64,000 bases of DNA from Candidatus Nanopelagicus limnes. GTDB taxonomy: Bacteria; Actinomycetota; Actinomycetes; Nanopelagicales; Nanopelagicaceae. The stretch is taken from contig NZ_CP016768.2 of the NCBI RefSeq assembly GCF_002287885.2, forward strand, positions 1,116,001 through 1,180,000. The letters run 5' to 3'. Shown here piece by piece: positions 1-8,047 of the stretch. The position numbers and the translations under genes were made by a program. The notes under the pieces are model-generated. The model did not search any database, had not been told where the DNA came from, and worked only from the letters and a program-made list of their open reading frames with translations. The first letter of the stretch is position 1. Every line of letters begins with the position of its first letter.

Positions 1-566
1 ATGACGGAGCTAAGTCTCCAAGTATTTGTGTGGCAGTACCAGGACTTGCCGATCGCACCATAATTATTAATGGAGTAGCTAAGACCTATGCGATGACTGG
101 TTGGCGCGTGGGCTGGATGATTGGTCCTAAAGATTTAATAAAGGCCGCTACAAATCTGCAGTCACACCTATCTTCAAATGTTTCAAATGTTTCCCAACGT
201 GCTGCAATTGCCGCCCTTACTGGTGACTTATCTGCTGTTCACAAGATGGGTGAAGCTTTTGATCGCAGGCGCAAATTAATTGTTAAATTACTAAATGAGA
301 TCCCTGGTGTTAGCTGTCCAACGCCAACTGGTGCTTTCTATGTTTATCCATCAGTAATAGGCGTGCTTGGAAAAACTATTAGAGGTAAAACTCCAAAAAC
401 CTCAGCGGAGTTAGCAACTTTAATTTTGGAAGAGGTTGAGGTTGCAGCTGTTCCAGGTGAAGCCTTTGGTCCTTCTGGTTACCTTCGATTTTCTTATGCG
501 CTAGGTGATGAAGACATTGTTGAAGGCATTGGTAGAGTTAAAAAACTTTTAAGTGAAGCTGTTTAG
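1..566 (+). CDS. Aspartate/aromatic-type aminotransferase, 3' part
   Basis: PLP-dependent fold-type I aminotransferase, cut by the left window edge. The frame is already open at position 3, so the methionine-like GTG near 30 is internal. The visible part holds the PLP-lysine region ([16 protein letters not shown], the lysine forming the Schiff base) and the C-terminal small domain with GAFYVYP and a substrate-carboxylate arginine in YLRFSYA. This pattern fits the AspC/AAT subgroup that moves amino groups between aspartate or similar acids and 2-oxoglutarate in the cytoplasm. An aspC gene close to murB and rpmG is typical actinobacterial gene order. Its stop codon overlaps the convergent murB by four bases. 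Substrate cannot be fixed from the fragment. Confidence 0.85.
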   Translation, partial: DGAKSPSICVAVPGLADRTIIINGVAKTYAMTGWRVGWMIGPKDLIKAATNLQSHLSSNVSNVSQRAAIAALTGDLSAVHKMGEAFDRRRKLIVKLLNEIPGVSCPTPTGAFYVYPSVIGVLGKTIRGKTPKTSAELATLILEEVEVAAVPGEAFGPSGYLRFSYALGDEDIVEGIGRVKKLLSEAV

Positions 567-1588
567 TTTAAATCTAGCCCAACTAATTGCACCTCAGCCT
601 CTAACTTAATCCCAAACTTTTCAAAGACTTTCGCCCTGGCCATTTTGGCTAATTCAATTATGTCATCGGCTGTTGCATCACCTGAGTTTGTTAATGCCAA
701 AACATGTTTATTTGAAATTTGAGCACCAGCTAATTTTTCACCCTTATTAACTCCAGCGTGCTCCATTAACCAAGCTGCAGATGTTTTAACTTTGCCATCT
801 GATTGGGGCCAACGCGGGGCATCTGCTGGCAACTTATCTGCCATATCTTTAGTAAGAATTGGGTTAACAAAAAAAGATCCAGCAGAGTTTGAATTCACAT
901 CAGTTGAATTAATTAACATTCCCTTACGGCCACGAAGTTCAAGGACTGCATTGCGCACCTTCATAATTGGAGCTCGATCACCCAGGTTTACTGATAAATA
1001 ATTTGCTAACTCTGCATAGGTAATAGGTAGCGACATCTCACCTTTTCGAAGTTGGAAGGTCACATTTAAAACTACATACCGGCCAGCATCTTCTTTAAAG
1101 GCAGAATTGCGATAAGAGAAATGACATTGCTCGTTTGTGAAAGTTATGACCTCACCTTTTTTACGATCATATGCTTTAACTCTGGCAATAGTTTCACTTA
1201 CTTCATGTCCATAAGCTCCAATATTTTGAATCGGTGCTCCCCCAACGGTTCCTGGAATTCCACTTAGGGATTCAAGATCAGCAAATCCTTTTTCAATCGT
1301 TTGCTCAACAAATTGATCCCAATCTTCCCCAGCTGAAACCTCAATCATTCCGCCACTGCATGCGTCGTAATCAAGCGCGTTACCTTTACTTTCAACTCGA
1401 ATTACTGTGCCAGCAAATCCGGCATCACTAATCAACAAATTAGAGCCACCACCTAATATCAATACTTTTTCGCCAGCTTTATCAGCAGCTTTTACAAACT
1501 CAACTAATTCATCTTCGGTATGGGCATGGACAATTTTTTGCGCAGGGCCACCAACCTTTAATGTGGTGAAATTAGATAACTGCTCCAT
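563..1588 (-). CDS. murB: UDP-N-acetylenolpyruvoylglucosamine reductase MurB
   Basis: FAD enzyme of peptidoglycan precursor synthesis: it reduces UDP-GlcNAc-enolpyruvate to UDP-MurNAc with NADPH in the cytoplasm. The 341 residues show the FAD-binding GGGSNLL loop (about 46–52), the [19 protein letters not shown] block (about 109–127) and [10 protein letters not shown] (about 234–243), whose serine is the expected proton donor. The order of motifs suits a type I MurB. The ATG at 1588 is preceded at exactly six bases by TAGGCT, so the mRNA is probably leaderless. That promoter overlaps the stop of the upstream glycosyltransferase gene. It converges on the aminotransferase gene with a four-base overlap. 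Confidence 0.95.
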   Translation of the reverse strand: MEQLSNFTTLKVGGPAQKIVHAHTEDELVEFVKAADKAGEKVLILGGGSNLLISDAGFAGTVIRVESKGNALDYDACSGGMIEVSAGEDWDQFVEQTIEKGFADLESLSGIPGTVGGAPIQNIGAYGHEVSETIARVKAYDRKKGEVITFTNEQCHFSYRNSAFKEDAGRYVVLNVTFQLRKGEMSLPITYAELANYLSVNLGDRAPIMKVRNAVLELRGRKGMLINSTDVNSNSAGSFFVNPILTKDMADKLPADAPRWPQSDGKVKTSAAWLMEHAGVNKGEKLAGAQISNKHVLALTNSGDATADDIIELAKMARAKVFEKFGIKLEAEVQLVGLDLN

Positions 1589-1594
1589 TAGATA

Positions 1595-1600
1595 AGCCTA
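1595..1600 (-). promoter_or_regulatory. -10 box of murB (leaderless type)
   Basis: TAGGCT on the minus strand followed by six bases and the murB ATG. The spacing puts the transcription start at or next to the start codon. There is no Shine-Dalgarno sequence. Inferred from position and from the same pattern at many other genes of the window. Confidence 0.5.
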
Positions 1601-2284
1601 GCGACGTGGTGAGAGGATCTCATTTTTTCCTCTAAACCGATCCAGAATTCTTTGATAATTCTTACGTGAGTTCTTATCTCGGTAATCAGGATCAACATCG
1701 TGATAACCATGATGCCTACCTTGAGATAGTGGTAGATCTATCTGCATTAATTTTCCACCAGCATCCCTGATCGCAAGTGATAACTCTAAATCTGCATTGC
1801 GGTAGTACTTCGCACTTGGATTTGCTCCACCAGCTGAAATTGCAAACTTACGATCTAGGGCAAAGTAATAACCAAATAACACATCAACTTCACCGGCGCC
1901 TTTATCGGTGGTAGTTCGCCATTCATCCTCAAGATTTACCAATCCACCTTTCCAGCCAACACCCTGATACCCAGCTTCAAGAGATTGAAGAGTTTGCGCA
2001 ATTGGATCTGCTGTAAAAGTTGTGGAGGTGTCCATAATAAGTAAGTAATCCTCGCTGAAGGTATTAAGGAAATGGTTAATAACATTTCCCCAGCCAAGTG
2101 GGTTTTTCTCTTGGGTCAGGCTTACCTGTTTTGAATCAAATTGATCAGGTGATATCCAATTACTTTTCCCATTGGCGTAGATACTTATCGGGACTTTCGT
2201 GTTGCTAGTAATTGAATCAACACAAGTTACTAAATCTTCAAGAAAGCCTTCTGCGATTAAGCAGATGCGAATTGACCCAGCCAT
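1598..2284 (-). CDS. Glycosyltransferase family 2-like protein
   Basis: A 228-residue cytoplasmic protein that looks like a compact GT-A (family 2) glycosyltransferase. It starts with a beta strand and a helix of the nucleotide-sugar fold (IRICLIAEGF…CVDSI), has a DTS triplet near residue 85 after hydrophobic LLIM at the usual DxD place, and a NADLELSLAIRDAGGKL segment near 165–180 that resembles the acceptor-side acidic motif of GT2 enzymes. It lacks membrane segments. It lies between rpmG and murB, a spot that holds another gene in many actinobacteria. The sugar and acceptor cannot be read from sequence; a cell-surface glycan is likely. Family confidence is moderate because the DxD is degenerate. 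Confidence 0.65.
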   Translation of the reverse strand: MAGSIRICLIAEGFLEDLVTCVDSITSNTKVPISIYANGKSNWISPDQFDSKQVSLTQEKNPLGWGNVINHFLNTFSEDYLLIMDTSTTFTADPIAQTLQSLEAGYQGVGWKGGLVNLEDEWRTTTDKGAGEVDVLFGYYFALDRKFAISAGGANPSAKYYRNADLELSLAIRDAGGKLMQIDLPLSQGRHHGYHDVDPDYRDKNSRKNYQRILDRFRGKNEILSPRR

Positions 2285-2297
2285 TGGCGGGTTTTAA

Positions 2298-2468
2298 TTA
2301 ACGAGTTTCGCGGTGAAGTTGTGAAGACTTACAACGTGGACAGAACTTCTTAAGTTCCAAACGGTCTGGATCATTACGACGATTTTTGCGAGTGATGTAG
2401 TTGCGCTCTTTGCACTCAACACATGCCATTGTAATTTTTGGACGAACATCTGCGCTTTTGCTTGCCAT
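2298..2468 (-). CDS. rpmG: 50S ribosomal protein L33 (bL33)
   Basis: A 56-residue protein of the large ribosomal subunit. The reading frame begins [19 protein letters not shown] and has two CxxC pairs (CVEC and CPRC), so this is the zinc-binding C+ form of bL33. Most of the rest is basic, as expected for an rRNA-binding protein. The start ATG is preceded by AGGAG with suitable spacing. It lies directly downstream of tRNA-Thr and tRNA-Met on the same strand, the order conserved in actinobacteria, so it may be made from the tRNA transcript. A 19-base dyad sits in the gap before it. Confidence 0.96.
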   Translation of the reverse strand: MASKSADVRPKITMACVECKERNYITRKNRRNDPDRLELKKFCPRCKSSQLHRETR

Positions 2469-2521
2469 GGTTGAGCTCCTAGCCTTGTAGTTGAATTAAC
2501 CTAATCGTTAACTTATTCGTT

Positions 2522-2540
2522 GGGTGAGGTTACCTGACCC
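2522..2540. other. Operator-like or hairpin-like dyad between tRNA-Met and rpmG
   Basis: A near-perfect 19-base inverted repeat centred on 2531: GGGT-g-AGGT / ACCT-g-ACCC, eight of nine positions pairing. It lies 54–72 bases before rpmG and 58–76 bases after tRNA-Met. No U-rich tail follows in the direction of transcription, so it is not a classical terminator. It may be a protein-binding site or an RNA processing hairpin. Function unknown. Confidence 0.4.
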
Positions 2541-2597
2541 CCACCATTTACTGAAATTGGTGCGTATTTCTATCTGCATTTATATCTTTTGTTCTAG

Positions 2598-2671
2598 TAG
2601 CGGAGGCGGGATTTGAACCCACGACACAGCGATTATGAGCCGCTTGCTCTACCAAGCTGAGCTACCCCGCC
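2598..2671 (-). tRNA. tRNA-Met (CAT), elongator type
   Basis: The minus strand folds into a complete cloverleaf of 74 bases: acceptor GGCGGGG with CTCCGCT (two G·U pairs), D arm GCTC/GAGC, anticodon stem AGCGG/TCGCT with loop CTCATAA, and T arm GTGGG-TTCAAAT-CCCGC. The anticodon is CAT. The anticodon stem lacks the three G-C pairs of initiator tRNA, and the acceptor resembles actinobacterial elongator tRNA-Met. A lysidine-modified tRNA-Ile is the alternative. CCA is not encoded (CTA follows the discriminator). Confidence 0.93.
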
Positions 2672-2703
2672 AAACTTAACTTTCAATATTTATTTTTTGT
2701 TCG

Positions 2704-2776
2704 AGCCCCCTAACGGAATCGAACCGTTGACCTTTTCCTTACCATGGAAACACTCTACCAACTGAGCTAAGGGGGC
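2704..2776 (-). tRNA. tRNA-Thr (GGT)
   Basis: A 73-base cloverleaf on the minus strand: acceptor GCCCCCT/AGGGGGC, D arm GCTC/GAGT, anticodon loop ATGGTAA giving anticodon GGT, and T arm AACGG-TTCGATT-CCGTT. It is 32 bases upstream of tRNA-Met on the same strand and probably shares its transcript. CCA is not encoded. A weak -10-like TATCCT lies at 2790–2795. Confidence 0.95.
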
Positions 2777-2831
2777 GAAGTGCTGGCTAAGGATACAACC
2801 CGGCTTTATTAATTACGAATTGAAGGCTTAA

Positions 2832-4226
2832 TTACTTTAAGTAGGCCTTACTCGCAATCTCAATACGCCTATTTTTATAAGCAGATGAAGCGCCTAATAG
2901 CAGATGCTCAAAAGGATTTCCGCTCTTTATTAACTTACCTAATTGCTCACTTTCATTTCCTTCATAAGTTTTAATCTCTAAAGTATTTGCAACTTTCACT
3001 TCTTTATGAGGTCTAATCATTCGATAAATGATAGTTAAAAGTTGTAGCCCGGAGTAGACAGTGCCACGCCAACCTCTGCCAAAAATATCTTGTAGTTTTA
3101 ACTTAAATAATGTTTTAGAGATTTCATTTTCATCTTTAGCAGGTTTATTGAGTAAATCTTTAAATATATTTGCTACTTCAGCTGCCCCAGTGACCTCCGG
3201 TAGATTGGCACAATTCTTAGCCAATTCTTGCCTTACTTTAGAATCGGTAAGTTTAGAAACCATAATTGTTATTTGATCTAACTTTGATTGATCCACCGTT
3301 AAGGCCACCTGGTTATCGGCTGCCCATCTAGCTCTTTCAGCTTGATTATCTGTTCCTCTTACATTTGGAATAAACAATGTTGGAATATTTGCAGCAAGTT
3401 CCTCATGCACACTGTTATAGCCAGCAGCACATATCGCAGCATCAAATGCGCTTAAAACATTTGCTAGTGGAAAATGTCTAATTACTTTTATATCTAGACC
3501 TGCTGGTGCAAGATTTTCACCAGCCGAATCGGTAGGTTCTTTTGTTAAAACTACTTGCAAATTTGGCCAGCTAATTAAACCTTTTAGTGCCGCTGTCATT
3601 TTGGCATTTAAGTCAGCCTCGCCAATTCCCAGTTGCACTAATACTGCAGGACGAGTTTGATCTAAGCCAAGCAAACTTCTTGCGGCAACTTTATCTAGTG
3701 AGGTTTTACGATTATAAATTGATATTGGTTTAACTACTGTTGAATCTGACCTACCTACAGTTGGACCTTTGTCATAACTTTGTCCGAAATCTCCCGGGGT
3801 AATAATTAAATCCATCATCTTTGACTGCAGATTTAGTAAATATCTTTGAGAAGTTTTTTGCCAAAATCCTCTTCGTACCCAAACTAATTTAACCTTAGGC
3901 CTAAAACTTTTTATTCCTATAATTCCTGGGTATGGCACTACGCCATCAAAGCTAACAATTTTTGCATCCGTCTCATCTATCAATGCAACAATTCGATCCC
4001 GTAAGTATTTATCCCATTCAAATCGACCCATCCATTTTCGATCACGCCCTGGGACATACTCAAAATTTACATTTGCAATTTTAGGCACTTCAACTACACC
4101 TGAAGCCATCGAAATGATAATTGGGTTTGCAAAATCCTTTAATTCAGATGCGACCGCACTAGCTCTGGTTAAGTGGCCCATGCCTATTCCATTACTTGTC
4201 GCTAGAATAATGGTTGGCTTAGACAT
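2832..4226 (-). CDS. MurG-like GT-B glycosyltransferase
   Basis: A 464-residue protein with the two-lobed GT-B plan of the GT28/GT1 superfamily. The N-terminal lobe starts TIILATSNGIGMGHLTRA with the GxGH loop (about 15–18) used by MurG-type enzymes for acceptor lipid or phosphate. The C-terminal lobe has AAGYNSVHEE (about 267–276) and GTDNQAERA (about 291–299), matching the nucleotide-sugar site. About 80 residues beyond the usual end form an uncharacterised extension. The frame is open to 4277, but ATG 4226 is favoured because TATACT lies exactly six bases before it and the longer start would run into the divergent gene. It is not MurG itself, which should sit in the division cluster. Probably a surface-glycan transferase; substrate unknown. 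Confidence 0.75.
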   Translation of the reverse strand: MSKPTIILATSNGIGMGHLTRASAVASELKDFANPIIISMASGVVEVPKIANVNFEYVPGRDRKWMGRFEWDKYLRDRIVALIDETDAKIVSFDGVVPYPGIIGIKSFRPKVKLVWVRRGFWQKTSQRYLLNLQSKMMDLIITPGDFGQSYDKGPTVGRSDSTVVKPISIYNRKTSLDKVAARSLLGLDQTRPAVLVQLGIGEADLNAKMTAALKGLISWPNLQVVLTKEPTDSAGENLAPAGLDIKVIRHFPLANVLSAFDAAICAAGYNSVHEELAANIPTLFIPNVRGTDNQAERARWAADNQVALTVDQSKLDQITIMVSKLTDSKVRQELAKNCANLPEVTGAAEVANIFKDLLNKPAKDENEISKTLFKLKLQDIFGRGWRGTVYSGLQLLTIIYRMIRPHKEVKVANTLEIKTYEGNESEQLGKLIKSGNPFEHLLLGASSAYKNRRIEIASKAYLK

Positions 4227-4232
4227 GAAATT

Positions 4233-4238
4233 AGTATA
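4233..4238 (-). promoter_or_regulatory. -10 box of the MurG-like gene (leaderless type)
   Basis: TATACT on the minus strand, six bases before ATG 4226. It supports the shorter start of the gene and lies in the 38-base gap shared with the divergent glycosyltransferase at 4265. Confidence 0.5.
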
Positions 4239-4264
4239 ACTGCAACCAAAGTTAGGAAGCTTGA

Positions 4265-5191
4265 ATGAGAAACGCACTATTGCTCGTAATTTTGGTATTA
4301 CAAATATTCACTCTGTTATATCTAATTCGTACAGCACGAAATCTTGGTACGAAAGCCACTAAACATCAACGAGAGTTGATGGAGAACATCAATATGCTCC
4401 GCGCAAGTGGCAGGAGCCATATTCTTAATCATCTTGCTATACCAAATACTAAAGAGTTTAGAAACGTAAGTTGGGATCATGTAATTTCTTTGACTAGCCA
4501 TCCAGCTAGATTTTCAACACTTGGCATTGCAATAGATCAACTATTAAACCAACATTTGATACCTAAGCAGATATATCTAAATATTGCTCAATCAGATTTG
4601 GACAAACTGCCCCCTGCAATCAAGAATTTAGAGGCGGGCGGGATTCTTAAGATTAATTCTTGTGCTGATTTAGGTCCTGGAAAGAAGTTAATTCCAACCT
4701 TAAAGCTAGTGGAGAATCTACCTATTATTGTTGTTGATGATGATTTGTTTTTTGAAACAGACCTAACGCTTAAATTAATGGTTCAGCATCACTTAACACC
4801 AAAAAGCATTATTGCCTCAAGGGTCCATAAAGTAGCTTATGAATCAGATGGCAGTATCGCCCCTTATAGTAAGTGGGCGAAGAATTACTCACTTTCAAAT
4901 GGTCCAGATGTAGATTTCTTTGCCACTTCAGGTGCTGGCACCTTATATAAAAAGGAATTTTTCCATAAAGATGTTTTAGATGAAGAAACCTATAAAACAT
5001 TGTCACTGCATACTGATGATCTATGGTGGTACGTACAAAGCAAACGAGCAGGCGTAACAACCAAGCGAATGCCTGGCTATAGCAAATTAGAGTTTATTAC
5101 TGGCACGCAAGAAGATGGTTTATGGAGTACCGGTAATCAAAATAGAAATGATCCAAACTTAAAATCTTTACTAAATAAGTACTCTCTTTAA
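4265..5191 (+). CDS. Membrane-anchored glycosyltransferase-like protein
   Basis: 308 residues with one N-terminal membrane segment (about 3–21) followed by a soluble domain. The domain opens with VISLTSHPAR (about 73–82), then LLNQHLIPKQIYLNI, LGPGKKLIP (about 136–144) and IIVVDDD (about 154–160). This order resembles bacterial capsule/LOS-type GT-A transferases, in which the triple aspartate binds the metal and sugar nucleotide. Start ATG 4265 has AGGAAG five bases upstream. It is divergent from the MurG-like gene with a 38-base gap, so the two may act in one glycan pathway. Its end lies six bases from the CCA of tRNA-Tyr on the other strand. Precise family and substrate are not known to me. 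Confidence 0.6.
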   Translation: MRNALLLVILVLQIFTLLYLIRTARNLGTKATKHQRELMENINMLRASGRSHILNHLAIPNTKEFRNVSWDHVISLTSHPARFSTLGIAIDQLLNQHLIPKQIYLNIAQSDLDKLPPAIKNLEAGGILKINSCADLGPGKKLIPTLKLVENLPIIVVDDDLFFETDLTLKLMVQHHLTPKSIIASRVHKVAYESDGSIAPYSKWAKNYSLSNGPDVDFFATSGAGTLYKKEFFHKDVLDEETYKTLSLHTDDLWWYVQSKRAGVTTKRMPGYSKLEFITGTQEDGLWSTGNQNRNDPNLKSLLNKYSL

Positions 5192-5196
5192 TTTCT

Positions 5197-5281
5197 TGGT
5201 GGCGGGTGAAGGATTTGAACCTTCGAAGGCAGAGCCGGGGGATTTACAGTCCCCTCCCATTGGCCGCTCGGGCAACCCGCC
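5197..5281 (-). tRNA. tRNA-Tyr (GTA), with encoded CCA
   Basis: Class II tRNA with a long variable arm. The acceptor GGCGGGT pairs with ACCCGCC, the anticodon stem GGGGA/TCCCC encloses CTGTAAA (anticodon GTA), and the T arm is GAAGG-TTCAAAT-CCTTC. Unlike the other two tRNA genes here it encodes CCA (5197–5199). It lies alone between two convergent protein genes. Confidence 0.96.
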
Positions 5282-5301
5282 AGGATTGTTAAGCGTGGTG
5301 A

Positions 5302-5331
5302 AGTGTAAAGCCTGACTACTTGTTATGCCAA
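5302..5331 (-). promoter_or_regulatory. Promoter of tRNA-Tyr
   Basis: On the minus strand TTGGCA (5326–5331) is followed after 18 bases by TACACT (5302–5307). Transcription would start near 5295, about 14 bases before the mature tRNA. Both hexamers fit a housekeeping sigma factor. Prediction only. Confidence 0.5.
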
Positions 5332-5339
5332 AAGTTCAA

Positions 5340-6581
5340 TTATTTATCGCTGTATCTTGCAATAAATCGAACATGATCTGGGTTTAACTCCGCAACTGTT
5401 CTTGCACCAAGTAATTTCATAGTTCTACTAATTTGTGTGCGCAGAATCTCTAAAGTGCGATCAACGCCAGGTTTTCCACCAGCCATTAAGCCATAAAGAT
5501 AAGCTCTGCCAATCCAAGTAAATTTCGCTCCACTTGCAAGAGCTGCAACAACATCAGCACCATGCATAATTCCAGTATCCACATGAACCTCTGCTTTATT
5601 GCCAACAGCTTTAACTACCTCTGGTAACAAGTGCAATGGGACCGGTGCGCGATCTAATTGGCGTCCACCATGGTTAGAAAGAATAATTGCATCAGCACCA
5701 GCATCAATTGACATCACCGCATCATCAACATTTTGGATTCCTTTAACAACAAGGCTTCCATTCCATTGCCCTCTAATCCACTTTAAATCTTCATAAGTAA
5801 CTGTTGGATCAAACATAGAATCAAGTAACTCAGCAACTGTGCCATTCCAGGAATCAAGGGATGCAAATTTAAGTGGGTCTGTGGTTAAGAAATTAATCCA
5901 CCAGGCCGGGCGTGGAATTGCATTCAAAATAGTTTTCGAAGTTAGTGAAGGTGGAATAGTCATTCCGTTTCTAACATCTCTTAATCTTGCACCTGCTACT
6001 GGAACATCAACTGTTAAAACTAAGGTATCAAAACCTGCCTCTTTGGCTCTATCAACTAGTGCCATACTGCGGTCGCGGTCTTTCCACATATAAAGTTGAA
6101 ACCAATTGCGCCCAGTTGGCGCAGCTTTTGCGACATCTTCAATTGATCGAGTGCCCATAGTTGAAAGTGTGAAAGGAATTCCAGCATCTGCGGCGGCGCA
6201 AGCTCCTGCATACTCACCTTCAGTTTGCATCATTCTGGTGAAACCAGTTGGTGCAATTCCAAGTGGCATACTCATTTTCTTACCAAGCATTTGAACTGAA
6301 AGATCCACATCTTTAACATTTAATAAAATTTTTGGTTGAAACTCTAGTTTTTCATATGCAGCACGAGCACGAGTTAAACTTGTTTCGGTATCTGCGCCGC
6401 CATCGGTGTAATCAAATGGTGCCTGCGGTGTGCGTCGCTTAGCAATATCTCGTAGATCATAAATAGTTAGCGCTCTAGTTAATCTGCGCTTACGAGGACT
6501 GAGAATTATTTTTCTAAACCGAAGTAACTGTGCAAGATCCTTTGGGCTAGGTATGCGCCGCTTAACCTTCACTTGGCTCAC
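5340..6581 (-). CDS. FMN-dependent alpha-hydroxy-acid dehydrogenase (LldD-like)
   Basis: A 413-residue member of the FMN hydroxy-acid oxidase/dehydrogenase family, whose members oxidise L-lactate, glycolate or similar acids to oxo-acids and pass electrons to quinone or oxygen. Visible marks are [11 protein letters not shown] near the N-terminus, [18 protein letters not shown] around the FMN, the ILTVDVP-like [16 protein letters not shown] segment, VVKGI with the FMN lysine, and SNHGGRQLD (about 302–310) with the catalytic His and Arg. The GTG at 6581 is chosen because GGAG lies five bases before it; the frame is open to a TTG at 6596. Respiratory L-lactate dehydrogenase is most likely, given a menaquinone-based chain nearby, but the substrate is not certain. 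Confidence 0.85.
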   Translation of the reverse strand: MSQVKVKRRIPSPKDLAQLLRFRKIILSPRKRRLTRALTIYDLRDIAKRRTPQAPFDYTDGGADTETSLTRARAAYEKLEFQPKILLNVKDVDLSVQMLGKKMSMPLGIAPTGFTRMMQTEGEYAGACAAADAGIPFTLSTMGTRSIEDVAKAAPTGRNWFQLYMWKDRDRSMALVDRAKEAGFDTLVLTVDVPVAGARLRDVRNGMTIPPSLTSKTILNAIPRPAWWINFLTTDPLKFASLDSWNGTVAELLDSMFDPTVTYEDLKWIRGQWNGSLVVKGIQNVDDAVMSIDAGADAIILSNHGGRQLDRAPVPLHLLPEVVKAVGNKAEVHVDTGIMHGADVVAALASGAKFTWIGRAYLYGLMAGGKPGVDRTLEILRTQISRTMKLLGARTVAELNPDHVRFIARYSDK

Positions 6582-6635
6582 TACCGCTCCAATCAATCTT
6601 GATGAGTTCTGTAAAAACTCTTTCTATTTAACTAG

Positions 6636-6641
6636 TAAAGT
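6636..6641 (+). promoter_or_regulatory. -10 box of the YajQ gene (leaderless type)
   Basis: TAAAGT followed by six bases and the ATG at 6648, with no Shine-Dalgarno sequence. The first base of the start codon is the likely transcription start. Confidence 0.55.
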
Positions 6642-6647
6642 ATAGAC

Positions 6648-7136
6648 ATGGCTGACAGCAGTTTCGATATCATCTCAAAAATAGACCAAATGGAGTTAGA
6701 TAACGCCTTTAATCAGTGTGACCGAGAGATCGCTACCAGGTTTGATTTTAAGAATACCGATACTAAAATCGAAAAAACTGGCTTGAAGGTTGTTTTGGAA
6801 TCCAGCACAGAAGAGCGAGCCAAGGCTGCACTTGATGTTTTCAAGGACAAGTTGATTAAACGGAATGTGTCACTGAAACACCTGGATGCTGGTGAACCAG
6901 CGTTAAGCGGAAAAACTTACCGAATTAATTGTGAATTTAAAGAAGGTATTTCAACTGAGAATGCTAAGAAGATTGCCAAGTTTCTAAAGGAAAGTGGCCC
7001 AAAATCACTTAAGACTCAAATCCAGGGTGAAGAGCTGCGAGTATCTAGTAAAAGTCGGGATGATCTACAAACTGCAATTGCCCAGGTTAAAAAAGAATCA
7101 TGGGATTTTGCAGTTCAATTTACTAATTACCGATAA
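6648..7136 (+). CDS. YajQ family nucleotide-binding protein
   Basis: 162 residues, the full length of the YajQ (DUF520) family. It has the diagnostic start [20 protein letters not shown], the [14 protein letters not shown] segment, and the C-terminal FTNYR. The family consists of two ferredoxin-like domains; a Xanthomonas member binds cyclic di-GMP and others bind nucleotides or RNA. The role in actinobacteria is not established, so c-di-GMP sensing should not be assumed here. The gene has its own leaderless-type promoter, is divergent from the LldD-like gene and is followed after 20 bases by the permease gene on the same strand. Confidence 0.92.
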   Translation: MADSSFDIISKIDQMELDNAFNQCDREIATRFDFKNTDTKIEKTGLKVVLESSTEERAKAALDVFKDKLIKRNVSLKHLDAGEPALSGKTYRINCEFKEGISTENAKKIAKFLKESGPKSLKTQIQGEELRVSSKSRDDLQTAIAQVKKESWDFAVQFTNYR

Positions 7137-7156
7137 TTACTTCATAAAAGGATAAC

Positions 7157-8047
7157 TTGAAAACCAATCGAATAGGCGTTGCATATGGCGTAAGTGCCTA
7201 TGTGATTTGGGGATCTCTTCCAATTTATTGGCGATGGCTAGATCGTGCTTCAGCTTATGAAATTATGGCCAACCGAGGTATTTGGTCGCTGGTGGTCTGC
7301 TTGTTTTTTCTTGCCTTTCAAAAACAATTGCGATCTACTTTTAAATTGATTAGAAATGTAAAGACTTTTTTTATTCTTTTAACCTCTTCATTCTTACTAA
7401 CTTTGAACTGGGGAATATACATTTGGGCGGTATCTGTAGATCGAGTAGTTGAAGCATCTCTTGGCTATTACATGACACCGTTAGTTGTCGTTTGTTTTGG
7501 CGTCCTGGTTTTAAAAGAGAAATTACGCTTTGTACAAAAACTTTCTTTAAGTTTTGCAGGAGTCGGAGTAAGCATTTTGACTATAGCTTTTGGACAGTTG
7601 CCGCTTGTGGCATTTGGTTTGGCCCTAAGTTGGGGAACCTACTCGCTAATAAAGAAGAGACTTGATGCTGGATCTTTAGAAACTTTGTCTATCGAGATGA
7701 TTTTTGCACTTATCCCAAGTGCAACTTATATGTTCTACTTAATGAGCAGGAATGAAGCTCAATATGGATCTGAGCTTTGGTTCTCGTTAATACTTATGAC
7801 CTCTGGCTTAGTAACCGTAATTCCACTTCTAATGTTTAACTCCGCCGCAACTAGCCTGCCATTAACAATTACTGGTTTATTGGGCTACATCAACCCAACA
7901 ATTATGTTTTTGGTAGGGTTTATAGTTTTTCATGAACCGCTAACTTTTTCTAAAATCTTTGGATTTATATTTATCTGGACCGCACTGATTTTATTGGGAA
8001 TTGATATGTATCGATCAGGTAGATCGGTTAACCAAAGCAAAAGTTAA
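7157..8047 (+). CDS. rarD: RarD/EamA-family permease
   Basis: 296 residues with about ten hydrophobic segments in two EamA-type halves; the N-terminus GVAYGVSAYVIWGSLPIYW is typical of RarD proteins, which belong to the drug/metabolite transporter superfamily. The second half ends GLLGYINPTIMFLVGF and FHEPLTFSKIFGF, both usual for RarD. Start is TTG 7157, with AAAGGA seven bases before it. Its 3' end overlaps the convergent polyprenyl synthase gene by 33 bases. RarD was named for chloramphenicol sensitivity in Pseudomonas, but its natural substrate is unknown, so no resistance role is claimed. Confidence 0.85.
   Translation: MKTNRIGVAYGVSAYVIWGSLPIYWRWLDRASAYEIMANRGIWSLVVCLFFLAFQKQLRSTFKLIRNVKTFFILLTSSFLLTLNWGIYIWAVSVDRVVEASLGYYMTPLVVVCFGVLVLKEKLRFVQKLSLSFAGVGVSILTIAFGQLPLVAFGLALSWGTYSLIKKRLDAGSLETLSIEMIFALIPSATYMFYLMSRNEAQYGSELWFSLILMTSGLVTVIPLLMFNSAATSLPLTITGLLGYINPTIMFLVGFIVFHEPLTFSKIFGFIFIWTALILLGIDMYRSGRSVNQSKS

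Noticed and set aside
4227-4277. 17-residue extension of the MurG-like protein
   Set aside because: It would cross the divergent gene's start and its ribosome site; TATACT at six bases before 4226 marks the true start.
7157-8047. rarD-like gene as a drug-resistance determinant
   Set aside because: The family is broad and its substrates unknown; sequence gives no support for a resistance function.
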